DNA from: Mesotaenium endlicherianum
Lineage: Eukaryota; Streptophyta; Zygnematophyceae; Zygnematales; Mesotaeniaceae
Direction: 5' to 3'
Assembly: GCA_009602735.1 (NCBI GenBank)
Contig: WELA01003365.1
Location: forward strand, 201,261-265,260
DNA length: 64,000 nucleotides
This document shows positions 11,701 through 21,496 of the stretch, piece after piece; the stretch's first letter is position 1, and every line of letters starts with the position of its first letter. The notes below the pieces were generated by a model that was not told the DNA's origin, did no database searches, and saw only the letters and a list, made by a program, of their open reading frames with translations. The position numbers and the translations under genes were made by a program.

Positions 11701-12488
11701 ACATGCGTGTACTGAGCAACAATGTTTGCAGCAGTAGGGTGCTTCGGAGGGCTTACCTTTTTCTCCACCACTTCTTCAGGTTGAGGAGGTACCTCTCTTA
11801 GCAGCAGACAGAACATTCTGTCCTCCTTCTGGTTTCAGCTTTTGACGAACACCATTGCATTCAGCAATTTGCATCCTTCTGGAAGCCTCTTCTCTTCCTT
11901 CATTTGCCATCCACACAGGACAAGAGGAAGAGCACTGGTGGGTGCCAAGTCAGTCTGCCCATCACTGGCTCTTCTCACTTTAACTGTACCTCTGCTCCAA
12001 CACACTTCAGCTTGATGACTATTAAGCCAGGACCTGCTTAGCACGAGGTCATAAAATCCAGTGTTGAGTACCTCAAATGTAAGCGTTTCAGTTAAAATTG
12101 CAATGCCAGAACTTAACTGGACCTCAATAGGCTTGGTTATAACTCCTCCCGAGATACTTGAGGCATCTCCAAGGAATATTTTTCTATTCCCTTGGGTGAC
12201 AGTAGGCAGCCTTAGCCGCTTAACTAAGTCCTGGTGGATAAAAGTATGTGACGCCCCTCCGTCAACAAATGCCCTCACCTTCCTACCTGCAATCATGCAA
12301 TGCAGTAGGATAGGGGGGACTGTCTTTTCCTGACTTTCGCATTGTTCTCCTGACGTAGCAAAGAAATGTTGGACATCAGGTGGAACAAGAGCATCCAGAG
12401 TGTGCACTCTCTGGACGTCTATATTGCTGATGGTCTCCTTTATCTGGTTGTCAGGCATGCATAGTGAATCCAGTTCAGCAGGACCCAT
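8775..12488 (-). pseudogene. pol: E2 pol polyprotein, broken in many places
   Basis: Recognisable in order: protease with [11 protein letters not shown], reverse transcriptase with LPFG-type [12 protein letters not shown] and FLDD, RNase H, the integrase HHCC zinc region and DD35E core, and the chromodomain [20 protein letters not shown]. The frame is cut by several stops (for example TAT to TAA just before AKMSKCDFF near 11070) and frameshifts, and by a single N at 9243. Downstream of that N a short motif is repeated. The protein is not expressible as it stands. Confidence 0.88.
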
Positions 12489-12539
12489 AATACCTGCTAC
12501 GAGGGCAGCTAGTGACGACTCACTATCTCTAGCATCCTC

Positions 12540-12581
12540 ACAGTCAGTAGACTGGATTACTGACTGTTGCTGTCTTTTAAA
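12540..12581 (-). promoter_or_regulatory. E2 gag-pol -1 frameshift signal
   Basis: On the minus strand the slippery heptamer TTTAAAA (12575-12581) is followed after 7 nt by a perfect 10-bp stem (arms ACAGTCAGTA and TACTGACTGT, 8-nt loop). The signal is preserved although the genes around it are broken. Confidence 0.75.
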
Positions 12582-13199
12582 GGCTGGTCTTTTCTCTCGA
12601 CCTTAGGCAGGTGCTTGACCGGACACTGTTCTGTGTAGTGGCCTTTCTGTTGACAATGGTAGCAAGTGGATTTTGCTGAGGCTGGTCTCGGCTTAGTCCT
12701 ACCACCACCCCTTCCATAGCCACCTCGAGAGGGACCACCTCTACCTCTAGACTGAATAGCATTGTACTCATACTCATATTCATCACCCTGATTATCCTCA
12801 GCCTGGTCTCCTTCAACTGCATTGTAGGAACCGTGGGGCTTTTTGACAATCTTAGACACCAAAGCGTTACTGTGGCGGTTGTGATTGAACTGCTGCTGAT
12901 CCCAGGCGTCAGCATCCTGGATCAAGTCAGCCAGTTTCTCATACTTTTTCTCAGCAAAATGACCAGAGACCTCGGATTTCAAGCCATACCTGAAGTATGC
13001 TATCCTATACCGTTCTGGCAAATCTGGCTGCTTCATCATGCTCTCTTGGAACTTTTGAGCAAACTCAGCAACTGAAGTGGTCTGCTTCAGTGTCAGGGAG
13101 ATCATTGCATAGATAGCTTTCTCCTGCTGGTTGATGACATCAAACTTCTCATGCAACTTCTTGACAAACTCTACCCACGTAGGGTCACCGAGTTGCCGA
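12557..13199 (-). pseudogene. gag: E2 gag, C-terminal part
   Basis: The capsid C-terminal half, an Arg/Gly-rich stretch ([17 protein letters not shown]), and a CCHC zinc knuckle ([14 protein letters not shown]) that binds RNA in the particle. The upstream half of gag continues at 19876 beyond E3. The single N at 13200 lies exactly at the E3 boundary. Confidence 0.88.
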
Positions 13200-13200
13200 N

Positions 13201-13698
13201 TGTTGTGATTTGAGTTATTAGTTTGCATATATTTTAATGTTTTTAAATTAATATTTGGAGTAGTATTGTGTGGAGTCAAGTGTGAATAGGTACTCTAGTA
13301 ACTTGGTTCATGTCCTTTGAACCTTCCAAGGCATTTTCGAAGTTAGAGGAAAGACCTAGAAGAACTCCATGTGGCAAAAGTCAAATGTGCCATTTTTAGG
13401 TCAAAAGGACATGTGTACATTATTCTAGAAAGAGGTGGCAAGGTTTGGGATGTGTTGGGTGCCAACACATCAACATACACTTTCCTAGAACTTACTTATG
13501 TAGCACGTATATAAACAAGAGCTAGAACATAGAAAGACATTCCAGAATTACTCTTGTACTTGCCAAAATCCAGAAATATATGAACTTTCAAGAAGCCATC
13601 TCTCTTTCAAGAAGCTACCACTTGTGTTCAAAGATCCTTGTCTTGAATAGATAAAGTATTCTGTTTTACTAAGTACTTTATCTATCTGTTTCACTACA
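13201..13698 (+). repeat. E3 5' LTR
   Basis: Begins TGTTGTGA (TGTAGTGA in the 3' copy) and ends TCACTACA. The 3' copy therefore has perfect 8-bp inverted ends. TATATAAA at 13508-13515 is a good promoter TATA box. Near the end, TAGATAAAGTA (13648-13658) and TACTTTATCTA (13674-13684) form an 11-bp inverted repeat. Confidence 0.92.
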
Positions 13699-13699
13699 G

Positions 13700-13711
13700 T
13701 GGTATCGGAGC
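13700..13711 (+). promoter_or_regulatory. E3 primer binding site (tRNA-iMet)
   Basis: TGGTATCGGAGC, one base after the LTR, matches the complement of the plant initiator tRNA-Met 3' end (TGGTATCAGAGC) at 11 of 12 positions. Family A uses exactly the same variant. Confidence 0.85.
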
Positions 13712-13735
13712 TAGGCACTTTGGTAGCACAAGAAG

Positions 13736-15016
13736 ATGGCCGATCCTCAAGACCAACAGCAAGCTTTCGAAGGAAGCCCTTCCTCTCCAAGACACCCTCC
13801 TCCAGCGCCGATGGGAGAGCCCACTCAAGAAAATCTGCAACAACAAGAAGCACCACAAGGAGGAGCACACCCTCCTCCAGCGTCGATGGGAGAGCCTACT
13901 CAAGGAAATCTGCAACAACAAGAAGCACCACAAGGAGGAGCACCGTCAAATCCCGTGGCAGCCGCTATAGCAAAGTTGACCCCACCACAAGGAGTTCCCG
14001 CAAATGAGTGGGCAGCCTTCCTAATGACCGTCCACAACCAAGTGGGCTTGGCCACCTATGAAGCAACCGTGCAAGCGTCAAGAGAAGCTATGGCTGCCAT
14101 GGTTGCCCCTATTGCGAGCAATGCTCAAAATCCAGCCCCGGCTCAAGCGCCTCCACAAGAGCCAACGAGAGCAAGGAAACTCATCAAGCCCGGCAAACCC
14201 GACACTTTCAACCCCGGGAAAGGTGCCAACCTGAATTTATGGCTCTACCAAGTGGAGACGTACCTCGCGTTCCTTGAAGTACCCGAGGAGGACTACGTTC
14301 CCTTTGCCGTTACCTTACTTAGAGGAGCAGCAACATCATGGTGGCGTAACTATCAAGCGGCTATATATCAAGCTATGGCGCACCCCATGCTCGGCCAAGA
14401 GCCCCCACCATCATATGCAAGATGGGCAGATTTTCGTGAGGCCCTCAAGAAGCAATTCATGCCCATCAATGCGGAGAAGATTGCCCGAGGAAAGCTCCAC
14501 CATCTCAAGCAAACGACGTCCGTTCAAGAGTATACATCCAGATTTCACGCCCTCACTCTTGAGATCCCCAACATGTCTCTCGAGGAGAAGATTGACCGTT
14601 ACATCTTTGGCCTCAAACCCAAGGTGGCAAAGGAAGTGGAGTTACGCGACTTGACGGACTTCTCAAAGATCATTGAAGTGGCCCAAAAGGTGGATACCTT
14701 GGATTTCAAGCACTCCGTGCCTTCATCTTCACGGGTACCGACGACGCGGGTGTACGCAGCCCCTTCCACATCCGAATCTGGACCCACACCCATGGAAATC
14801 GGAGTTATTAAAAGGGACCCCGCGGCTGCCCGGAAGAGTGGAAGACCCTCCAATGACACTTATGATGCAAGAAACCAGCAAGGAGTGAAAGCAAGACTCT
14901 CCCCGGCTGAAAAAGAAGCTCTCATGACGGCTGGACTATGCTTCTATTGCAAGGAAAAGGGCCATCGTGCACTTTCATGCCCCAAAAAGTTGTCAAAAAA
15001 CGGACAGCGCCGGTAG
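13736..15016 (+). CDS. gag: E3 Gag
   Basis: A 426-residue structural polyprotein. Residues about 20-70 hold two 25-residue repeats rich in Pro, Gln and Gly. Residues about 160-330 are a retrotransposon Gag (capsid) domain with [23 protein letters not shown] and [15 protein letters not shown] single CCHC zinc knuckle ([14 protein letters not shown]) near the end packages RNA. The ATG is the first after the primer site. The last codons overlap pol in the -1 frame and include a slippery heptamer, so a fraction of ribosomes should extend into pol. No lesions are seen. Confidence 0.93.
   Translation: MADPQDQQQAFEGSPSSPRHPPPAPMGEPTQENLQQQEAPQGGAHPPPASMGEPTQGNLQQQEAPQGGAPSNPVAAAIAKLTPPQGVPANEWAAFLMTVHNQVGLATYEATVQASREAMAAMVAPIASNAQNPAPAQAPPQEPTRARKLIKPGKPDTFNPGKGANLNLWLYQVETYLAFLEVPEEDYVPFAVTLLRGAATSWWRNYQAAIYQAMAHPMLGQEPPPSYARWADFREALKKQFMPINAEKIARGKLHHLKQTTSVQEYTSRFHALTLEIPNMSLEEKIDRYIFGLKPKVAKEVELRDLTDFSKIIEVAQKVDTLDFKHSVPSSSRVPTTRVYAAPSTSESGPTPMEIGVIKRDPAAARKSGRPSNDTYDARNQQGVKARLSPAEKEALMTAGLCFYCKEKGHRALSCPKKLSKNGQRR
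13793..13942 (+). repeat. 75-bp tandem duplication in E3 gag
   Basis: Two in-frame 75-bp units (13793-13867 and 13868-13942) differ at only a few bases. They encode [20 protein letters not shown]-type repeats. Confidence 0.9.
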
Positions 15017-18000
15017 GCCAGGAGCCTACCACCCCAAGACCCACTTCACGAGAAGGCAACACGCCAAGTGAGGTGGAGACCCCCGTTGAAGACGACGTTC
15101 CAGCCCCAATGAGTTTGAGAGGTTACCTTGGAGGAGAGAAGGTCCACATCTTGGTGGATAGCGGAGCTCAAGGCAACTTCATTGCTGCAGATTTTGCCAC
15201 CAAGCACGGTATTACTATGCGAACTCTTGACCACGACGAGGAGATTATGATGCCCGATGGATTCTCCTATACTACCCCTTCCAAGAAGACGTACCCCTTG
15301 GCACTCTCTATCAAGTCCTTCAAGGATAGAGTAGTGTTCTCCCCCATGCAATTGGGCAAGTACGACGTCATCCTAGGGACGCCTTGGTTGACCAAGCACA
15401 ACCCCCAAGTTGATTGGAGGACCGGTACTATCAAGATCAAGAATGACATCACTTCAAGAATCTGTATTTTGCGCGCAATCCAGAATATCCAGACCCAAGA
15501 CATCCAGAAGCCGGCACACGAGATACTATTGTCCGCCCTCCAACTCAAGAGACTTGTGAGGAAGGGACACGAGCTTCTTTTGGCCTTGATCACGCCAAAA
15601 GACATCAAGAAAGACATCGAGAGTCAAGAAGGCAGCCCCGTTCCCAAGGAGATACAAGAAGTCTTTGAGGACTACAAAGAAGTGTTCTCCCCGGAATTGC
15701 CCAAGGGCCTACCCCCCAAAAGATTCGTAGACCACAAGATAGAGTTGGAGCCCGGAAGCAAGCCCATCTCTCGGCCTACGTTCAAAATGTCATACACGGA
15801 GCTAGACGAAGTCAAGAAGCAAATCAAGGAGCTACTGGAGCATGGCTTCATTCGACCTAGCAAGTCGCCATTTGGAGCCCCGGTGCTATTTGTCAAGAAG
15901 AAAGATGGTACCTTGAGGATGTGTGTGGACTATCGCGCCCTCAACAAGATCACCATCAAGAATCGATACCCGCTGCCGCGCATGGATGAGCTCATGGACC
16001 GGCTGGTTGGAGCCAAGTACTTCACGAAGATTGACTTACGGAGCGGCTACCACCAGATTCGCATCGCAGAACCGGACATAGAGAAGACGGCATTCAGGAC
16101 AAGATATGGACATTTTGAGTTCATGGTCCTGCCATTTGGACTCACCAACGCGCCAGCAACTTTCATGACTATGATGAACACCATATTTCAGCCCATGTTG
16201 GACAGATTTGTGGTGGTATTCATCGATGACATCCTTATCTACAGCAAGACCCTTGAAGAGCATGCGAGACACTTGAAAGAAGTCCTTGAAGTATTGAAGC
16301 AAAACAAGCTGTTTGCGAAGGAGTCAAAATGCGAGTTTGCCAAACAAGAAGTGGAGTTCCTAGGTCTCCACGTGACTGCTGATGGCATCAAGATAGACCC
16401 CAAGAAGACCACGGTGGTGGAGGAATGGCCAACCCCCACGACCAAGAAAGAACTCCAGTCATTCTTGGGATTTGCCAATTGGTACAGAAAATTCATCCAA
16501 GGCTTCTCGCACATAGCAGCCCCCCTGACAGATCTACTCAAGAAGGACAGGCTATATACATGGACCGAGAAAGAGGAAGAGGCATTTCAAGAGTTAAAGC
16601 GAAGATTGACCACATCCCCGGTGCTCACACTCCCAAGTCCAAACCCAGATTGGCCCTTCCACGTCATCACCGATGCATCTTCCTATGCAATAGGAGCAAT
16701 CCTGCTTCAAGACCAAGGCAAGGGACTGCAGCCCATCGCCTACGAGTCAAGGAAGCTAAATCCAGCCGAGCAAAATTATACAACCACGGAGCGAGAGGCA
16801 TTGGCGATTGTACATGCCTTGAAGGTTTGGCGCTGCTACGTTGAAGGACGCAAAGTACTGGTCACCACGGACCACGAGGCGTTAAAGCACCTCCAAACGC
16901 AGCCGTATCTCTCAAGGAGACAAGCAAGATGGAGCGGATACTTGCAACAATACAACATCACGATTCAGTACCAGCCCGGCAAGACAAACCCGGCTGACCC
17001 CCTCTCAAGACTGCAATTAAATGCAGTGATGGTATCCCTGAAGACAGATCTGGAAGCTCGATTTTCAGCCGCCTATGAAAGAGACCCTTACTACAAGAAC
17101 GGAGAAGCAGCCTTGGACCCATGCAAGAAGCAAGAAGGCAATTATTGGGTGAGGCAAGATACGGGCCAGAGATGTGTTCCTAATGACTTAGACCTCCGGC
17201 TCTTGCTTCTACGAGAAGCACACGACAACCCTCTTGGAGGACACTTTGGAATCCTAAGGACCACGGGCGTTCTAGCTAGGACTTATTGTTGGCCAGGCAT
17301 GTCTAAGCAAGTCAAGGAGTACTGCAGGAGCTGTGACACATGCCAAAGAATCAAGCCATCATCGCAAAAGGCGGGAGGACTCCTCCAACCACTACCAATC
17401 CCCGAAAGACAATGGACGGACATCTCAATGGACCTTATCGTGGACTTGCCCGTGACACCTCGAGGCCATAATGCAATACTCACGGTGGTGGACAGACTTA
17501 CCAAGATGGCTCATTTTATTCCCACGACGACTAAGGCTACAGCACCACAACTTGCAAGACTCATCTTTGACAACATCTTCCGACTCCATGGACTACCATC
17601 AAGAATTGTGTCAGATAGAGATCCAAGATTCACAAGCCATTTCTGGAAAAATCTCTTCAAGAACTTGGGTACATCGCTGGATATGTCTACTGCCTACCAC
17701 CCACAATCAGATGGGCAAACCGAGCGTATGAATCGTACCCTAAAGACCTCTCTAAAGGCCTACGTGTCTACCCTCGAGCAAGACTGGGACATGTACTTGA
17801 CCCCCCTCGAGTTTGCCTACAACAACACTACGCAGGCCTCTACCCAAGAGTCCCCATTCTTCCTCAACTATGGCTTCCATCCGACCACGCCACTGAGCTT
17901 CACGGCTGGCCTTGATGAAGTACCTGCAGCCACAGATTTTATGGAGACATTAGAAGCAGCCCTTACAGCAGCGAAGAAAGCTCTACAACACGCGCAAGAT

Positions 18001-18603
18001 GCTCAAGCAAGAGTGGCGAACAGATCCAGAAGAGAAATTACGTACAAAGCGGGTGACAACGTGTTACTATCATCCAAGAATATTTCCCTGAACAACAGGC
18101 CTGCCGGCAGCAAGTTCTCTCCCAAGTATTTGGGACCCTTCAAAATTATCCAGCAAGTCAACCCCGTTGCTTTCAAGCTAGAACTTCCCCAGACTATGCA
18201 CATCGACCCCGTATTCCACGCTCCCCTCTTCAAGCCATATGTGAAACTCGACAACAAGTTCCCAGAACGTGTGACAACCCCACCAGCCCCAACAATAGTG
18301 GATGATCATTTGGAGTACGAAGTGGAAGACATAGTGGCTATGAGAAATTTCAGGAGACAGCAGCAATACTTGATCAAGTGGAAAGGATATCCAGATTCAG
18401 AGAATAGTTGGGTGGCGACGCACTACCTTGACAAAGTTCAGAGAAAGTTGAAGCGCTTCCATGCCGCCAACCCCCATCATGGACCAGCCCCAAGTCCCTC
18501 TACTACAAGCCCAAAGACTTCAGGGAGGCAGCCTGCCACCATCAAGAAGCAGCAGAAGACCCCTTGGAGGCAGCCTGCAAGAACAAGAAAGAGGAAAAAT
18601 TGA
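14938..18603 (+). CDS. pol: E3 Pol polyprotein (protease, RT, RNase H, integrase, chromodomain)
   Basis: The open frame has 1221 codons. It is probably entered by -1 frameshifting near 15001 and not from its first ATG. In order it carries: an aspartic protease ([14 protein letters not shown]); reverse transcriptase ([25 protein letters not shown], catalytic FIDD); RNase H ([31 protein letters not shown]); an integrase zinc region ([10 protein letters not shown] with CRSCDTC); and a DD35E core ([32 protein letters not shown]). It ends with a GPF-type tail ([19 protein letters not shown]) and a chromodomain ([25 protein letters not shown]). All catalytic residues I looked for are present, and there is no internal stop. 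Confidence 0.95.
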   Translation: MLLLQGKGPSCTFMPQKVVKKRTAPVGQEPTTPRPTSREGNTPSEVETPVEDDVPAPMSLRGYLGGEKVHILVDSGAQGNFIAADFATKHGITMRTLDHDEEIMMPDGFSYTTPSKKTYPLALSIKSFKDRVVFSPMQLGKYDVILGTPWLTKHNPQVDWRTGTIKIKNDITSRICILRAIQNIQTQDIQKPAHEILLSALQLKRLVRKGHELLLALITPKDIKKDIESQEGSPVPKEIQEVFEDYKEVFSPELPKGLPPKRFVDHKIELEPGSKPISRPTFKMSYTELDEVKKQIKELLEHGFIRPSKSPFGAPVLFVKKKDGTLRMCVDYRALNKITIKNRYPLPRMDELMDRLVGAKYFTKIDLRSGYHQIRIAEPDIEKTAFRTRYGHFEFMVLPFGLTNAPATFMTMMNTIFQPMLDRFVVVFIDDILIYSKTLEEHARHLKEVLEVLKQNKLFAKESKCEFAKQEVEFLGLHVTADGIKIDPKKTTVVEEWPTPTTKKELQSFLGFANWYRKFIQGFSHIAAPLTDLLKKDRLYTWTEKEEEAFQELKRRLTTSPVLTLPSPNPDWPFHVITDASSYAIGAILLQDQGKGLQPIAYESRKLNPAEQNYTTTEREALAIVHALKVWRCYVEGRKVLVTTDHEALKHLQTQPYLSRRQARWSGYLQQYNITIQYQPGKTNPADPLSRLQLNAVMVSLKTDLEARFSAAYERDPYYKNGEAALDPCKKQEGNYWVRQDTGQRCVPNDLDLRLLLLREAHDNPLGGHFGILRTTGVLARTYCWPGMSKQVKEYCRSCDTCQRIKPSSQKAGGLLQPLPIPERQWTDISMDLIVDLPVTPRGHNAILTVVDRLTKMAHFIPTTTKATAPQLARLIFDNIFRLHGLPSRIVSDRDPRFTSHFWKNLFKNLGTSLDMSTAYHPQSDGQTERMNRTLKTSLKAYVSTLEQDWDMYLTPLEFAYNNTTQASTQESPFFLNYGFHPTTPLSFTAGLDEVPAATDFMETLEAALTAAKKALQHAQDAQARVANRSRREITYKAGDNVLLSSKNISLNNRPAGSKFSPKYLGPFKIIQQVNPVAFKLELPQTMHIDPVFHAPLFKPYVKLDNKFPERVTTPPAPTIVDDHLEYEVEDIVAMRNFRRQQQYLIKWKGYPDSENSWVATHYLDKVQRKLKRFHAANPHHGPAPSPSTTSPKTSGRQPATIKKQQKTPWRQPARTRKRKN
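14995..15030 (+). promoter_or_regulatory. E3 gag-pol -1 frameshift signal
   Basis: A AAA AAC (14995-15001), read in gag codons TCA AAA AAC, is a classic -1 slippery heptamer five codons before the gag stop. Ten bases later GGTAGGC (15012-15018) and GCCTACC (15024-15030) form a 7-bp stem with a 5-nt loop. Slippage leads directly into the pol frame ([10 protein letters not shown]). Confidence 0.8.
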
Positions 18604-19227
18604 CATTAGACACTCTTCTCTTCTTGCAGTTTCTCAACAGAAAACTAAAACTCCTACTGGTGATAGGTCTCTGCATAATTAGTTCTGAAAATCTACCTGG
18701 CTGTAGTCCATGAGTAGCCGGTCATTTAGAGTCCAAGTTTGCTCAATTTGGAGCACTGGTGAGAGAGATATGATGCTCTAAGTAGCAGGGGGTCAGGCTG
18801 CTGGCATTGTTAGGACAGAATATGCCTTCTGACATTGTGCCCTCCCCTGAACTTGGAATGCTCTGAAACTCAAGACTCTGGTAGAAAATCTTACAGCGCC
18901 CAGTTTGAGACTTAGTTTGCAAAATTTGTAGAAGTATAGAAGGACTTATGATTTTCAGAAGTTTCTGCACAGATTTGGAGGAGTGCCTATTCTCTCAGCC
19001 CTCAACGACACTCCAGAAATTAGAATGCTCTCAAATTTGGTGACCCGGTAGAGTTCTCCGACGCGGTCCGTTTTGCACTCGAATTTTTAGATTTGAAGCA
19101 GTTCTGTGGCCGCTATGAACTTTTGAATTCGTGGCAGATTCTGGGCCAACTTGTACAATTTCCTTCATCATTAAGGAGTAGGCTAGCCAATAAGGTCACA
19201 CCATCTACGACCTTCCCTAGTCTACCT

Positions 19228-19342
19228 TACATGTGTCGCACCTGACTTGGCGCCTTTGACTAGTTCTCTTCACATGTGTGGCATCTGACTTGAAACTGTT
19301 GACTAGTTTGCTCCACATGTGTAAGACCTGACTTGACGCGCC
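19228..19342 (+). repeat. 43-bp tandem repeat, about 2.7 copies
   Basis: Units start near 19228, 19271 and 19314, exactly 43 bases apart. Each begins with the palindrome-containing CACATGTGT (TACATGTGT in the first) followed by CCTGACTTG or CTGACTTGA and TTGACTAGTT. Confidence 0.8.
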
Positions 19343-19360
19343 GAGACGTCGCTTTGTCTA

Positions 19361-19372
19361 TTGGGGGGGTGA
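19361..19372 (+). promoter_or_regulatory. E3 polypurine tract
   Basis: TTGGGGGGGTGA directly precedes the 3' LTR start TGTAGTGA. Confidence 0.8.
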
Positions 19373-19875
19373 TGTAGTGATTTGAGTTATTATATATTAG
19401 TTTGCATATATTTTAATGTTTTTAAATATATTTGGAGTAGTATTGTGTGGAGTCAAGTGTGAATAGGTACTCTAGTAACTTGGTTCATGTCCTTTGAACC
19501 TTCCAAGGCATTTTCGAAGTTAGAGGAAAGACCTAGAAGAACTCCATGTGGCAAAAGTCAAATGTGCCATTTTTAGGTCAAAAGGACATGTGTACATTAT
19601 TCTAGAAAGAGGTGGCAAGTTTTGGGATGTGTTGGGTGCCAACACATCAACATACACTTTCCTAGAACTTACTTATGTAGCAAGTATATAAACAAGAGCT
19701 AGAACATAGATAGACATTCTAGAATCACTCTTGTACTTGCCAAAATCCAGAAGTATATTAACTTTCAAGAAGCCATCTCTCTTTCAAGAAGCTACCACTT
19801 GTGTTCAAAAATCCTTGTCTTGAATAGATAAACTATTCTGTTTTACTAAGTACTTTATCTATCTGTTTCACTACA
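19373..19875 (+). repeat. E3 3' LTR
   Basis: 503 bp, TGTAGTGA...TCACTACA, with TATATAAA at 19685-19692. Compared with the 5' LTR it has a short extra ATATATT-like stretch near the start and scattered substitutions. Confidence 0.93.
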
Positions 19876-20727
19876 GTCACCGAGTTGCCGAGCCTTACGC
19901 TCTTCCTTCCAGTAAAGCCACCAGTCTGCGGCACTGCCTTTCAGCAGCGCACTGGTGTGCCTGACCTTCTCGTAATGTTGCAATTCTGGGTAGTTCTCCA
20001 GCCACTGCTCAACATCCGCGAGAAACTTGATCAGGTAATATTTTTTGTTTCCCTCAGGATCATATTCCTGGGGAGGTTTCGGCTTGGGCTTACTAGGCCC
20101 TCGGCCACCACCACTAGTGGTGTGAGACCCCAGTTGGTCTCTGTCCCGCAGTAGGGACATTATGATTCTTTTGTCCTCCTGCTGGGACTGATACATGGTC
20201 GCCATTTGCGACTGCATCTGAACGAACAATGCTCCCAAGTCTACACTCTGGGGTGGTAGATTAGCAAAAGCAGCAGCAGCATTGGTATCTACTCGCGGAG
20301 TAGTGTCCTCAACAATCCCTCTCGCTCCTGCAGCAGCAACTCTTGCCGCATTCAGCCGGTCACGTATTTGACCTAGGGGTACATTGAGTTGTACAGCAGG
20401 AGGTGGGTTCAGAACAGTGGCCCTTGATGCCATAAGTTCTTCAACAGTGCGCTCGTCAGCTGGCTGTCCTTCCCTCCTTTCTGTATCTTCAGCGCCCTTT
20501 GCTACTTGTTCAGCTTCTAATCTGGCTCTCTCCTCCTCAGCTTGCTGTGCTGCGACTGTGGCAATAGCAGCTACATCATCTGCAGCCTCTCTAGCTGCAG
20601 CATCTGCCATTGCTTCAGAATAGGAACGGGTTCCCGCTACATGGCTTTCCGCCTGGTTTTTGACATTCTCGTTATCCTGGTTCTCCATGTCTCGGGAGTT
20701 GCTAGTTTGAGACCTTGTCCTTACCAT
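19876..20727 (-). pseudogene. gag: E2 gag, N-terminal part
   Basis: Starts [20 protein letters not shown] as in intact copies. It continues through an Ala/Glu-rich coiled-coil stretch and into the capsid domain ([40 protein letters not shown]), where E3 interrupts it. The remainder lies at 12557-13199. I see no lesion in this half other than the insertion. Confidence 0.9.
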
Positions 20728-20755
20728 ACAAAGAAGACTGTGATATGTGATAACT

Positions 20756-20767
20756 GCTCCGATACCA
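20756..20767 (-). promoter_or_regulatory. E2 primer binding site (tRNA-iMet)
   Basis: TGGTATCGGAGC on the minus strand, one base inside the 5' LTR. Confidence 0.85.
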
Positions 20768-20768
20768 C

Positions 20769-21491
20769 TGAAATGAGTCGACTTACCAAATAGGCGATTA
20801 ACAATTAATGAAGATCTTTATAACAACAAGTAATCTTTATGGTAATTTCCGTTAACTGGTTAAACGGCAGAGGACAACACACTAGCAGTGAACAATACTC
20901 GTAAGTCAAATGTGAGTAAACTAGCATCAATAAATGCAAATCAATAAACTCATACATAAGCAAGGTTAGAAGACAGTGCGTATCAATGGCTTCTCGCCCT
21001 GGATTCAGATCACTCTCAGTAAGCTTGTACAAGAGAGTTGGCCTCGTTTCCGAATGCCGAACTCGAGAGCAATGCCTAGCATATGTACATGGAATGAGTT
21101 TACTGTTCAACGGTCAGTGCGATGGCACCGCCTACCCAGGAGTTAACCACGTTGGTAGGACCTCGGTTAACCAAATCCACCGCCATCTCCCATCATCCCG
21201 AATCGCCATCCATCATAGGGATGTCATTTGGCCATTCATCTAGCATACCACACTTAGATGCATCTCGAGGCAGTTCGCTGCTACCGAGTACGGAAGTCAG
21301 CTGACTGTCAAAGAATGTGTCAGCAAGCTGACTTAAGTTGACTTCAGCCTGTTGCTTTCGGCCGAGTCATTAAACTGATATTAGATATGAAGTCCAACAG
21401 ACTGATTATTAACTAGAGTTCAGCAGGCAGAACTCATTTAACTATATTATTTAAATGAATATTATATCAACTAATATACTAATTCATTACA
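20769..21491 (-). repeat. E2 5' LTR
   Basis: A 723-bp copy of the family A LTR, the same length as the E2 3' LTR and differing at scattered sites (for example GAGTCGAC for GAATCGAC near the end). Confidence 0.93.
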
Positions 21492-21496
21492 CCTGC
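21492..21496. repeat. Target-site duplication of E2, right copy (CCTGC)
   Basis: An exact repeat of 5978-5982. Removing E2 and one copy restores the E1 reading frame. Confidence 0.9.

Larger units (their letters stand above)
18604..19372 (+). other. E3 3' untranslated region
   Basis: Non-coding sequence between pol and the 3' LTR. It contains 2.7 copies of a 43-bp tandem repeat near its end (listed separately) and then the polypurine tract. No extra gene is present here, unlike family A. Confidence 0.7.
13201..19875 (+). mobile_element. E3: complete chromovirus of another family, inside E2 gag
   Basis: A 6.7-kb plus-strand element with LTRs of 498 and 503 bp, a primer site, gag and pol in overlapping frames, and a polypurine tract. 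Both coding frames are open from end to end, so it may be functional or only recently silenced. The LTRs differ by roughly ten substitutions and a few small indels by eye. The bases after the right LTR (GTCACCGAGTTGCCGA) repeat the bases before the left LTR over 16 nt, longer than the usual 5-bp duplication. The left junction carries an N, so that edge is uncertain. Confidence 0.93.
5983..21491 (-). mobile_element. E2: family A chromovirus inserted in E1 and split by E3
   Basis: A minus-strand element with two 723-bp LTRs (TGAAATGA...TCATTACA in plus-strand reading), a primer site, gag, pol and an ORF3 of version a. Without E3 it is about 8.8 kb, the same as E5 and E7. All genes carry stops or frameshifts, so it is inactive. 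It lies inside the integrase gene of E1, and E3 lies inside its gag. This gives the relative order of insertion: E1, then E2, then E3. Confidence 0.92.
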
